Source: Actinomycetes bacterium (GTDB taxonomy: Bacteria > Actinomycetota > Acidimicrobiia > Acidimicrobiales > Palsa-688). From it: 52,369 bases of DNA. Shown piece after piece: positions 1 to 9,203 of this stretch. The notes below the pieces were generated by a model. It made no database searches and was not told the origin of the DNA. It saw only the letters and a list, made by a program, of their open reading frames with translations. Location of the stretch: assembly GCA_021808425.1 (NCBI GenBank), contig JAKBBS010000002.1, positions 1 to 52,369 on the forward strand, read 5' to 3'. Numbering within the stretch: position 1 is the first letter of the stretch; every line of letters begins with the position of its first letter. Made by a program: the position numbers and the translations under genes.

Positions 1-3000
1 ACGGCTGATGGTGGGGGGTATTGGTTGGTGGGGTCGGATGGGGGGGTTTTCGCTTTTGGTGATGCGGGGTTTTTTGGGTCGTTGGGTGGGCGGGTGTTGG
101 TCGCCCGAGTCGTCGGCGCAGCGAGTGAGTCTGTGAAGACGCCCGGCCCGCTGCAGGTCGTAACCTCGAGCCTGCCCCCGGCGCTGTCAGGTGAGGCGTA
201 CAGCGCGACCCTATTGGCGGCGGGCGGTAGTCCTCCCTACACTTGGTCGATCAAGTCCGGCACGCTGCCCAGCGGTTTGTCGCTCGGCGGCGCCACCGGA
301 GTGATCAGTGGCATCCCAGCCGGATCCACAGTCGCGCCGCTGACCATCGCGGTAACAGACGAGCATGGCGGGTTGGCGACGACGATCCTGACGCTCATGG
401 TCGGCCTGACACCAGGTCAGGTGGGCCCGGGCCAAGGGACCCTTGACGTCATTGTCGGTCAGCTTCCCCCGGGGCTCCCAACATCGGTGAGCATCGCTGG
501 GCCAGGGGGGTTCGCGACCCAGCTCACTGCCGGCGGTGACATGGAGGTATCGCCCGGGGTGTACACGGTATCGGCTTCCCCGGTTACCGACGGGGCCTCC
601 ACCTACTACCCGACTGTCACAGGCAGCCCCGCGACTGTTGTGGCCGGCCAGCCGACGGTGGTGGGTGTGAGCTACCTGATCACCGTGCCTGCCACAACCA
701 AAGTTCTGAGCGCTTCCGACGTCGCCGACCTGACCTCGGCCTCGTCGGACCAGTCGTCCTTGACCTTCTCGTGGACGGGAGACGAGCCTGCGGACTTGGC
801 CGCCCTGCAGGATGGAGATGTATTAACCGCGGCACCCACCACGAGCCTGCCAGCGGGCTTGCTCGTGAAGATCACCAGCATGGCCGTCGAGGGCAGCACG
901 CTTGTTGTGACTACAGCCCACGCCGGTCTGGTGCAAGCGGTCAGCCAAGGCGAATTCGATGTGACCGGCTCCACTGAACCACTGACCAGCGCCCAGCTAG
1001 GAGCGCTCGTGTCGCACCATGTCCTGCGACCAAACGGCAGTAGTAGCGCGGGGTGCCTGGCGGATGGATCGGTCAGCCTCCAGCTCACCTCACCTCAGTT
1101 CTCGATCACCCCGCACTTCGACGCGTCGTGGAGCCTCAACTCGGGTTTCCAAGCGGACGCCTACATCACCGTTGTCGAGAGCGTCGCCTACCAAGCGAAG
1201 ATCAATGGCGGGATCGCGTGCCAGTACACGTACGCGATCGTGCCGAAATCCCCTCTCACCGATATTCCCATTCCCCTCGGCCCCGTCACCATCGTAATCA
1301 CCCCGGTCATCGAGGTCGACCTCACGGCCAAGGCCGAGGCAGACGCCACTTTCACCGAGTCGGGAACGCAGGGCTTTACCTGGCAGGTAGGCGCATCCTA
1401 CGCCGGTGGCCAGTTAGCCGGTATCAGCAACCTGACCCCGCAAAACAACCCCAACCCCACTACCAGCCAGGCCACCGGCTATTTCAAGGTCGCGCTGGGT
1501 CCCAAGCTGACCTTCAATATCGGGTTGACCCCCTGGATTCCGAAAATGCCGCTGATCGGTCCCTATATCGGTATCGATGGGTTCCTCAAGCTGCAGGTAG
1601 GCCAGAGCGCACCGAGCTGGGCGGTTGCGTTCGGGCTGGAAGCCACCCTCGGGTTCCAGGCCAGCTGGTCCTTCGGGGTTTTCAGCATCGGCCTCAATGC
1701 GCAGCTGACCATCCCGATCGTCACCGTCACGATCGCCGCGTCGGCGCCTGTGGCGAAAGACCCACCATCGTGCCCGGCCTCGCAGCCCGGCTGCTCAGGT
1801 TTCGTGCTGCCGACGATCGAGACTGGAACGTTGCTCCAGCCCTATAACTACCAACTGCAGGCTCAAGGCTACACTGGCAGCGGCTCCTCCATCACCTCGG
1901 GCTTTAATCTGCCGAGCGGGTCGATCAAAGCGGCGATCGGCGGAAACGCCTGTTCGGCCAACGCACCCGCCGGTACTAGCATCTCGCTCACCTCCGGGGG
2001 CCAGCCTCCCAACGACGCCCTGCTGACGGTCAGCGGCCTACCACTTGACTTCGCGGCCGGCTACCTGTACATCCCTATCACGCTGACCGACGTGCTGGGC
2101 AACGTCTCCGACCTTTGCCTCAGCGCTCCCGTCGTCCCAGGCGTGCACTCTGCCAGCTTCCCCCTTCCCCCGACGGAAGCCGACACGCCCTACAACTACC
2201 AGCAGATCGTGTCCCACGGTCTACCAGTGGGCGCCACCTACGGCTACGACATCCCGATGACCGCCGGGAACCAGGGCGGGAATGGAAAGACCTATGTCTG
2301 TCCGAACTACCCTCTCAGCACTTCAGAGCAGCCGGAGAGCCCCTACACACTGCAGCCGGTGGGCAGCGGGCCGCAGTACCTCTGGGCTGCCCCGACGCTG
2401 CAGATCTCCACGGTCACCCAGGGCTCCGCCAGCGTCTGCCAGGTCAACGGATGGGTGGAGCAGAACTACGTGCCAGGCGAGACAGCCGACCCGTCGGTCT
2501 TCGTCGGCGCGACGACCCAACAGTTACAGGTCAACGACGGGACCACCACAACTGATTGTTGGGGATCGGGGAACCCCTGTGACCTGTTGGTTCTCCCCCC
2601 AGTCGCCCAACACGTCTTTCCACTTCTCTCCTCGACCCTCGTCGGCGAGCAGGGCGTACCGTTCTACTTTGCGCCCCAAGTCCAAGGGGGCCAAGCCCCG
2701 TATACGTGGTCGCCAACGGCTCCGAACACCTCGCAGGCGTTCGAGCCGCCCAACAATGTGCAAGCCTCGTTCGACGGCTGCTATTTTTCCATCACGGGAG
2801 AAGGTCTGCCCCCCGGGGTCGCAATGAGCGACACCAGCACCGGCACCTTGAGCGGCACGCCGACTTCGGCGGGTACCTACAACGTGCCGATAACGATCAG
2901 CGACGGTTTCAGCGGCACGAGCTGTGAATACCAGCAGATCAAGGTATTGCCGGCCTTGTCGCTATCGCCCGGCGCTTTGCCGGCGGCTGAGGTACGGGGC

Positions 3001-6000
3001 GCTTATTCGACAGGGCTGATCTCCACCTTCGTCACCGGCGGTCAAGGCCCCTACCACTACAGCGTCGGCGGTGCCATCCCTGGCGCGCCACTCCCGGGCA
3101 ACTCCTTCGAGGAGTTGCCTCCGGGTCTCAGCCTCGACGCCAACACCGGTTTTATTACCGGCTCCGTGGCATCTGGCACACCCCCCGGCACCTACGATGT
3201 TCCGGTTGTAGTGAGCGACGATTTCGACGTCCGTGCAGCGGCCACCGTTCAGGTAACCGTGACGCCGTCGCCGCAGATCACGAGCCCTGACATCCTCTCC
3301 CCGGCTGCAGCCGGCAAGATCTACTCCGGCGTTCAGCTCGCCGCCAGCGGTGGCACCCCTGGCTACACCTGGAGCATCGTCTCGGGGGGGCTGCCGGCCG
3401 GCATCGGCCTGCTGGGTGACGGCTCGCTGATCGGCGTCCCCTGCTCGGGGCTAGGCGCTCCAGCGTCTTCGTGCCCCGGCGCTGCGCATACGTCCTCTGC
3501 TCTGGTAGAGGCAACTGACACGGTCGGGGGATCTGTCACGAAGTACGTCACGATCCCGGTCGGACCGGCGATAACGACCAGATCCCTCCCAAGAGGCGAG
3601 CTCGGGGTGCAGTACCAGGCGGCGTTGGACGCCCAGGGCGGAACCGCTCCCTACACATGGCGGATCCTCGGCACTCACGTCCTGGTGTCGAGCAGCCTGG
3701 GCACTCTCCATTGGGTCACGCTTCCCGTGCCGCTACCACCCGGGCTGGCGCTCGCTACGACCTCGTCCAACGCGGCGCGAAGCCTACAAGGCCGACCGCT
3801 ACGGGCAGGGACCTACGACATCGTGGTCCAGCTGCGGGATTCGTCGGGCGCCTCGTGGAATGCCTTCCTCCTATTGGTCGTGCAGGTGCGGCCAGCCGTC
3901 ATCGCGCAGCTGCCGACGGCCGACGTCGGTGTGTCTTACTCGGCGATCCTCCAGGCCACCGGGGGAGTTATACCCTTCGGCTGGACACCTGCCAGTGTTG
4001 ACGGCCTCTCACTGGCTAACGACGGCACGCTTTCGGGGACACCCCTTCGCAGCGGCCAGTACAGCTTGTCGGCTGGCTTCACCGACCACAACGGCGTGAG
4101 CGCCCAGGCGAGCATCCCCCTGACAGTCGTCGCAGGGCCGTCCGTCGTCACCACATCCCTTCCTGTGGCAGCCTACGACGTGCCCTACGCGGTCACCTTG
4201 AAGGCCACCGGGGGCACCCAAAGGACAGGTGCGGCGAACAGCCTCGGCACCTGCGCGGTAGCCGCCTCGTCCGGCCCGGTGACCGGTTCCCCGGGGACAG
4301 CGACGTCTGGTTGCACTGCCGCTGGCTCGTCGCTTGCCGGACCGTACCTGTGGTCCCTGGCACCGGGCGACAACCTGCCGGCCGGACTCAGCTTCGATCC
4401 GGAGACCGGAACTATCAGCGGTACCCCGGTCCAGTCCGTTGCTGGCACCTCGACCCCATTGCATGTGACCGCCACCGACTCTTGGAACGCCCAGGCCGCG
4501 GTGACGCTCACTCTGAGCGTTGCGTTGCCGCTAGTGCTCAGCACCTCCGACCTGCCCGAGGGTGAGGAGAAGGTGCCCTATTCAGTCACGCTCGGAGCAG
4601 CTGGCGGTAGCGGCCCATATACGTGGAGCGGCGGCAGCCTGCCCGGTGGGTTGTCGGTGGACTCGTCGAGCGGGACGATTTCGGGTGCGCCGCAACAGTC
4701 CGGCCCCTTCAATCAGGTCTCGCTGTGCGTGTCGGACCAGACCGGGGCCCAGGCGTGCAAAACATTCAGCGTGACTGTCGCCGCGGCGCTCGGCGTCTCC
4801 ACGGCTACGCTGCCCGGGGCGCAAGAGGGTAAAGCTTACACGCCCTTCACGCTGCTCGCCGCTGGCGGCGTTCCTGGCTACACGTGGTCGGTAGCGGAGG
4901 CCAGCGCTTCGGGCTATCCCCTGCCAGGGTGGCTCAGCGTTTCTTCGGGCGGCGTCATCACAGGGATGCCCCCGGGATCGGCGATCGGGAAGACCTACTC
5001 CGTGCCCGTCCAGGTGACCGACAGCCTCGGTGGCACTGCCAGCGCCAGCCTGACCCTATCGATGGGCGGCCCGATCGAGATCTCGACGTCTACCCTCCCA
5101 GCGGGAGAGGTCAACCGTCCCTACCAGGCGACGATCCAACCCGCCGGAGGGGTGCCGTTCTCGTCGCAGGGCCAAGGTCAGTACTACGAATGGTTCCTCC
5201 CCGCGGGATCACTCCCGCCCGGGCTCAGCCTTGACTCAACGACCGGCCAGATAACTGGCACGGTCGAGGCCAATGGCACCGCGATCTACAACTTCACCGT
5301 TGAAGTGGAAGACAGCCTCTCGGACACAGCTTCTGCCGACCTGTCGATCGCAGTCGATATCGCTCCGTCGGTCGGGACCCAGGGGCTCCCCCCGGCCCCC
5401 GTCGGCAGCGCGTACTCAACTCAACTCACTGCAAACGACGGGGTCACCCCCTACATCTGGTCGCTGGCCACGGGGTCGAGCCTGCCGACCTGGCTCACGC
5501 TTAGCGGGTCGGGCCTCCTGTCCGGCACGCCGAGCGCGTCTGACGTCGGCCAGACCTCCTTCAGCGTTGAAGTCGCCGACGCCGCCGGAGGGACTGCCAT
5601 ACAGGCATTGTCGGTAAAGGTTACGCCGGCAGGGCTCGTGATCACGACGCCCACTACCCTCCCCGACGCAACGCCCGGCCAGGCATACAGCGATGCGCTG
5701 AGTACCAGCGGTGGGTACCCGCCATACGACTGGTACGTCGTCAGTTCGCTGCTGCCAGCCTGGCTGCAGCTGTCCTACACAAGCGGCACCTACTCGTTGA
5801 CCGGTACACCGCCGCAGTCTGACGCCGGCACCACCGATACCTTCATTCTCGAGGTGGAGGACTCCTATCTCACATTCGTATCTGCCACATTCACCCTGAA
5901 GGTCAGTGCCCCGACCCTCGCCATTACCACGGCATCCCCACTGCCGGCGGCTACGGGGAGCCAGTACTACTACCAGACTCTCGCTGCCGGCGGTGGCAAC

Positions 6001-9000
6001 GGTTCCTACACCTGGTTGGTGCCATCCGGAAGCACGCTGCCCGCATGGCTGTCGCTCAGTGCTGGTGGGGTCCTGTCCGGCACTCCACCCGATTCTGTGG
6101 CCGGCACGACACTCAACGTCCCGGTAGAGGTTGCCGACACCGAGCCGACCCCCCAGCAAGCCACCCTTACCTTCTCGTTGTCGATAGTCGCGGGCCAGCT
6201 CACGATCACCACTACCTCGCCGCTTCCAGGAGCGACGGCCGGCGCTGCATTTTCGTCAACCCTGGCTGCCACCGGTGGAAACGGTTCTTATACCTGGTCG
6301 GTTCCGGCCGGGAACACGCTGCCCGCATGGCTGTCGCTCAGTGCTGGTGGGGTACTGTCGGGCACTCCACCCGATTCTGTGGCCGGCACGACGCTCAGCG
6401 TGACGGTAGAGGTCGCCGACACCGAGACGCCACCCCAGGACACCACGGCCACGTTGTCGCTTCCTGTCGTAGCGGCCCCGCCCGTCATCACCACGACCTC
6501 GCCCCTCCCTGGTGCCACCGTCGAGATGGCGTACTCGGAGACCCTCACCGCTACAGGTGGAACGACTCCCTACACCTGGCTTTACCCGGTCGAGTCGTTC
6601 CACCCGTCCTGGCTGGCGCTTTCCTCCGCTGGCGTGTTGTCGGGCACACCGCCGGCGACGGCTGGCGGCAAATCCTTCACCGTCGACGTGCAGGTGACCG
6701 ACGCAACCGGTGCTTCGACGAAAGGTACCTTCTCGCTAGCCGTCCGCTCGGGTGTCTCGGTGTCGGCGACGACGGTGTCAGGCTCCGAGGGGGCCGCTTT
6801 CTCAGGGACGGTGGCAATGTTCACTGATTCCGACACCTCACTCACCAGCGTTGACTTCACGACTGTCATCGACTGGGGGGATGGCACGACAACGCCGGGG
6901 AGCGTGACGGGGTCCGCCGGTAGTTTCACCCTCGACGGCAACCATACCTACGCCGACGAGGGCAGCTACTCGGTGACGGTCACAGTCACCGACTCCACCG
7001 GCGCATCGGCAAGCTCCATCTCCAGTGCCACTGTGACCGACGAGGCGCTGTCTGGCACTCCCGTGGCGCTCACTGCCATCGCCGGGCAGTCCTTCAGCGG
7101 TCCGGTGGCCGGCTTTACCGACGCCAACTTGGGGGCAGCTACCACCGACTTCACCGCGGTCATCGACTGGGGGGACGGGAGCACCACGGCGGGAACCGTC
7201 AGCGCTGGTGGCACCGGCGCCTTCGACGTGTCCGGGACCCACTCCTATATCAAGGCCGGCAGCTACACGATAAGTTCCACTATCACCGACGACGGCGGCC
7301 AGTCAACGACTGCTACCGAGTCCGTCACCGTGAGCACGCCGGTCTCGTCGGGGACCCCAGTTTGCGGGACCATCTCGACCTCAACGACCTGGAACGCCTC
7401 GGGAAGCCCATATGAGATCTGTTCATCAGGGGTCACCATCAGTGGGGCACTCACAATAGACGCCTCCGGCGGTCCGGTGGCCGTCGTTTCGAGCGCAGGA
7501 GGGGCCATCAGCGCTACCGGTTCCGGAGCCAGCATTGCGACGCAGGGCACGACCGCCGCTGGCCAGGTCACATTTGGACCGGGGAGCTCGGCTTCCTGGC
7601 CGGGCATCGCAGCGGGATCGGGGGCGAGCGTCCGTCTCGACGACGCGACCGTCGCGGATGCTGCAACCGGCGTCTACGCAATCAGCGCATCTAACCTGGC
7701 GCTTGTTGATAGCACTATCGATAGTTCTTCGGAGTATGGGGTGTTCGCGTCCTCGACTCCGGTGTCGATTACTGGCGGTGCTATCAGTCATTCGGGTCAA
7801 GAAGGTGTCTATGAGGCTTCTTCGGCTTTGACGGTTTCGGGTACGGCTGTGTCGTATTCGGTCGATCAGGGGGTTTATGTTTACGCGCCTAGCTCGGTGA
7901 GTGTCATGTCGGTCACGGTGGATCATGCAGGGGCGTCTGGTATTTACGTTTACTACCCGTCGTCGGGGGCTGTGGTGTCGATCAAGAACAATACGGTGAC
8001 TAACTCTGGTTCAGGGTCGAGTGCTTCGCCGTGCGGTTCCCGGCCTTGTGGCGCGATAGAGCTTGATGGGATCACGGCGGCGATCGGCAGCGATGTTGCA
8101 GGTAACACCGGTGATAACAATGCTTATGAGGCTCTGGTTTTCAGCGGGACTGACACGGCTAGCTTCGACTGGCTGACGCCTTCGTTGAACGCGACGTCGA
8201 CGCCGAGCGCTTTGGGCTATGCCATAGACGGCACTCTTACGTTGTCGGGTCCGGTCACGCTCACTGTGCCTGCAGGGGGGGTCGTGCAGGCGTCGGGGCA
8301 GCTCGTTTTCGACGGGGCGTCTCTTGATGGCACAGCGGGCGGGGCGGTCTTCACGTCGTTGAGCGACACGACGGTGGGGATCGGTGTCTGTAGCTACTAC
8401 GCGTCTTCTGGTTGCAGTTCGCCGCATCCCCAGGCTGGTGACTGGGAGGGCATCGTGATCGAGGCTGATAGCTCGGGTCACAAGGGTTCGGCCGCCTTGA
8501 ACGGGGCGACTATCCGCTACGCGTTGACCGGGATCAACATCAACTCCGGCGCCACGACCGCCCCTGGTGGGGCCACCACCGGTCTGGCGCTTGTTGATAG
8601 CACTATCGATAGTTCTTCGGAGTATGGGGTGTTCGCGTCCTCGACTCCGGTGTCGATTACTGGCGGTGCTATCAGTCATTCGGGTCAAGAAGGTGTCTAT
8701 GAGGCTTCTTCGGCTTTGACCATGAGCTGCGAGCTCGTCACTGGCAACCACGGTGGGGTCGTAGCCTCCTCTGACGGCAGCAGCGCTCAGAGTGTGTCGA
8801 TCTCCCAGAGTGATCTCTACGGCAACGTGGTTGTTGCGTCGACCTACGACCTGTCGATCGAAGGGCCGACGGGGTCTGTAGTCGTGGGCCACAACTGGTG
8901 GGGCCAGACTGGAGGGCCAACTTCGGCGCAGATCTCGCCAGCGGGCTTCACTGACTCTTCGCCGCTGTCAGCTCCTTCGACATGTGCACCCACTGGGCCC

Positions 9001-9003
9001 TGA
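1..9003 (+). CDS. Giant multi-domain secreted/surface protein, 5' end outside window
   Basis: The frame is open from base 1, so the N-terminus and any signal peptide are not visible; 3000 codons remain. The first 30 residues carry GYWLVGSDGGVFAFGDA, a repeat typical of acidimicrobial surface proteins. Next come one He_PIG-like Ig repeat (about 150-400), a region of unrecognised beta-rich sequence (about 430-1770), and some 16 further Ig repeats to about 6740, each with an LP...Y...A.GG..PYTW core followed by LP.GL.L....G.ISGTP. Two PKD-like domains with DWGDG follow (about 6750-7330), then a right-handed beta-helix region (about 7345-8900) that ends with NWWGQTGGP, a usual cap for that fold. 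No LPXTG anchor or C-terminal membrane segment is seen. The architecture suggests an adhesin, extracellular-matrix or carbohydrate-binding role, but no function can be assigned. Base use is mosaic: bases 1-105 and about 7697-8500 prefer T at third positions, unlike the GC-ending remainder. Confidence 0.85.
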   Translation, partial: TADGGGYWLVGSDGGVFAFGDAGFFGSLGGRVLVARVVGAASESVKTPGPLQVVTSSLPPALSGEAYSATLLAAGGSPPYTWSIKSGTLPSGLSLGGATGVISGIPAGSTVAPLTIAVTDEHGGLATTILTLMVGLTPGQVGPGQGTLDVIVGQLPPGLPTSVSIAGPGGFATQLTAGGDMEVSPGVYTVSASPVTDGASTYYPTVTGSPATVVAGQPTVVGVSYLITVPATTKVLSASDVADLTSASSDQSSLTFSWTGDEPADLAALQDGDVLTAAPTTSLPAGLLVKITSMAVEGSTLVVTTAHAGLVQAVSQGEFDVTGSTEPLTSAQLGALVSHHVLRPNGSSSAGCLADGSVSLQLTSPQFSITPHFDASWSLNSGFQADAYITVVESVAYQAKINGGIACQYTYAIVPKSPLTDIPIPLGPVTIVITPVIEVDLTAKAEADATFTESGTQGFTWQVGASYAGGQLAGISNLTPQNNPNPTTSQATGYFKVALGPKLTFNIGLTPWIPKMPLIGPYIGIDGFLKLQVGQSAPSWAVAFGLEATLGFQASWSFGVFSIGLNAQLTIPIVTVTIAASAPVAKDPPSCPASQPGCSGFVLPTIETGTLLQPYNYQLQAQGYTGSGSSITSGFNLPSGSIKAAIGGNACSANAPAGTSISLTSGGQPPNDALLTVSGLPLDFAAGYLYIPITLTDVLGNVSDLCLSAPVVPGVHSASFPLPPTEADTPYNYQQIVSHGLPVGATYGYDIPMTAGNQGGNGKTYVCPNYPLSTSEQPESPYTLQPVGSGPQYLWAAPTLQISTVTQGSASVCQVNGWVEQNYVPGETADPSVFVGATTQQLQVNDGTTTTDCWGSGNPCDLLVLPPVAQHVFPLLSSTLVGEQGVPFYFAPQVQGGQAPYTWSPTAPNTSQAFEPPNNVQASFDGCYFSITGEGLPPGVAMSDTSTGTLSGTPTSAGTYNVPITISDGFSGTSCEYQQIKVLPALSLSPGALPAAEVRGAYSTGLISTFVTGGQGPYHYSVGGAIPGAPLPGNSFEELPPGLSLDANTGFITGSVASGTPPGTYDVPVVVSDDFDVRAAATVQVTVTPSPQITSPDILSPAAAGKIYSGVQLAASGGTPGYTWSIVSGGLPAGIGLLGDGSLIGVPCSGLGAPASSCPGAAHTSSALVEATDTVGGSVTKYVTIPVGPAITTRSLPRGELGVQYQAALDAQGGTAPYTWRILGTHVLVSSSLGTLHWVTLPVPLPPGLALATTSSNAARSLQGRPLRAGTYDIVVQLRDSSGASWNAFLLLVVQVRPAVIAQLPTADVGVSYSAILQATGGVIPFGWTPASVDGLSLANDGTLSGTPLRSGQYSLSAGFTDHNGVSAQASIPLTVVAGPSVVTTSLPVAAYDVPYAVTLKATGGTQRTGAANSLGTCAVAASSGPVTGSPGTATSGCTAAGSSLAGPYLWSLAPGDNLPAGLSFDPETGTISGTPVQSVAGTSTPLHVTATDSWNAQAAVTLTLSVALPLVLSTSDLPEGEEKVPYSVTLGAAGGSGPYTWSGGSLPGGLSVDSSSGTISGAPQQSGPFNQVSLCVSDQTGAQACKTFSVTVAAALGVSTATLPGAQEGKAYTPFTLLAAGGVPGYTWSVAEASASGYPLPGWLSVSSGGVITGMPPGSAIGKTYSVPVQVTDSLGGTASASLTLSMGGPIEISTSTLPAGEVNRPYQATIQPAGGVPFSSQGQGQYYEWFLPAGSLPPGLSLDSTTGQITGTVEANGTAIYNFTVEVEDSLSDTASADLSIAVDIAPSVGTQGLPPAPVGSAYSTQLTANDGVTPYIWSLATGSSLPTWLTLSGSGLLSGTPSASDVGQTSFSVEVADAAGGTAIQALSVKVTPAGLVITTPTTLPDATPGQAYSDALSTSGGYPPYDWYVVSSLLPAWLQLSYTSGTYSLTGTPPQSDAGTTDTFILEVEDSYLTFVSATFTLKVSAPTLAITTASPLPAATGSQYYYQTLAAGGGNGSYTWLVPSGSTLPAWLSLSAGGVLSGTPPDSVAGTTLNVPVEVADTEPTPQQATLTFSLSIVAGQLTITTTSPLPGATAGAAFSSTLAATGGNGSYTWSVPAGNTLPAWLSLSAGGVLSGTPPDSVAGTTLSVTVEVADTETPPQDTTATLSLPVVAAPPVITTTSPLPGATVEMAYSETLTATGGTTPYTWLYPVESFHPSWLALSSAGVLSGTPPATAGGKSFTVDVQVTDATGASTKGTFSLAVRSGVSVSATTVSGSEGAAFSGTVAMFTDSDTSLTSVDFTTVIDWGDGTTTPGSVTGSAGSFTLDGNHTYADEGSYSVTVTVTDSTGASASSISSATVTDEALSGTPVALTAIAGQSFSGPVAGFTDANLGAATTDFTAVIDWGDGSTTAGTVSAGGTGAFDVSGTHSYIKAGSYTISSTITDDGGQSTTATESVTVSTPVSSGTPVCGTISTSTTWNASGSPYEICSSGVTISGALTIDASGGPVAVVSSAGGAISATGSGASIATQGTTAAGQVTFGPGSSASWPGIAAGSGASVRLDDATVADAATGVYAISASNLALVDSTIDSSSEYGVFASSTPVSITGGAISHSGQEGVYEASSALTVSGTAVSYSVDQGVYVYAPSSVSVMSVTVDHAGASGIYVYYPSSGAVVSIKNNTVTNSGSGSSASPCGSRPCGAIELDGITAAIGSDVAGNTGDNNAYEALVFSGTDTASFDWLTPSLNATSTPSALGYAIDGTLTLSGPVTLTVPAGGVVQASGQLVFDGASLDGTAGGAVFTSLSDTTVGIGVCSYYASSGCSSPHPQAGDWEGIVIEADSSGHKGSAALNGATIRYALTGININSGATTAPGGATTGLALVDSTIDSSSEYGVFASSTPVSITGGAISHSGQEGVYEASSALTMSCELVTGNHGGVVASSDGSSAQSVSISQSDLYGNVVVASTYDLSIEGPTGSVVVGHNWWGQTGGPTSAQISPAGFTDSSPLSAPSTCAPTGP
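6033..6110 (+). repeat. Near-identical Ig-module repeat, copy A
   Basis: This 78-bp stretch recurs at 6315-6392 with two mismatches, 282 bp (94 codons) apart and in frame. It encodes the second half of two adjacent He_PIG-like repeats (TLPAWLSLSAGGVLSGTPP). The rest of the two modules is more diverged, so this is a young duplication or local gene conversion. Confidence 0.9.
6315..6392 (+). repeat. Near-identical Ig-module repeat, copy B
   Basis: Partner of 6033-6110, with 76 of 78 bases identical. Both copies lie in frame in the giant surface-protein gene. Confidence 0.9.
7696..7832 (+). repeat. 137-bp perfect direct repeat, copy 1
   Basis: Identical over 137 bp to 8584-8720, offset 888 bp (296 codons), so the reading frame is kept. 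It encodes beta-helix residues that include EYGVFASSTPVSITGGAI. It sits in a stretch with T-rich third positions, unlike the GC-ending codons of most of the gene. Confidence 0.95.
8584..8720 (+). repeat. 137-bp perfect direct repeat, copy 2
   Basis: Exact copy of 7696-7832. On both sides (about 8520-8583 and from 8721) codons return to GC-ending use, so this copy looks like an island placed by conversion or duplication from copy 1. Confidence 0.95.
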
Positions 9004-9191
9004 TAGAGCCTGGGGCCACGCGGTGCTATTGGACCCCGGAAGGGCAGTGCGATGGCTCCCGGATTGGATTCAAGAGGCACGCTCCGAGTCCGCGGTAGGG
9101 CTCTATGTCAGGGACGACTCGCCCACGCGGAACCAACCGGTCCGCGACGAAGGAGGATCCACAATCGAACCAAAGTGGTGGGCAACTCCGA

Positions 9192-9197
9192 TACTTT
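9192..9197 (+). promoter_or_regulatory. Candidate -10 box (TACTTT) for the CoxL-like gene
   Basis: TACTTT ends 6 nt before ATG 9204, the spacing expected for a leaderless transcript. No clear -35 is seen. Confidence 0.35.
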
Positions 9198-9203
9198 TAT
9201 GCG

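Noticed and set aside
8011..8892. 293-codon minus-strand frame in the giant gene
   Set aside because: It mirrors the beta-helix repeats (its own repeats come from the 137-bp unit) and has no independent features.
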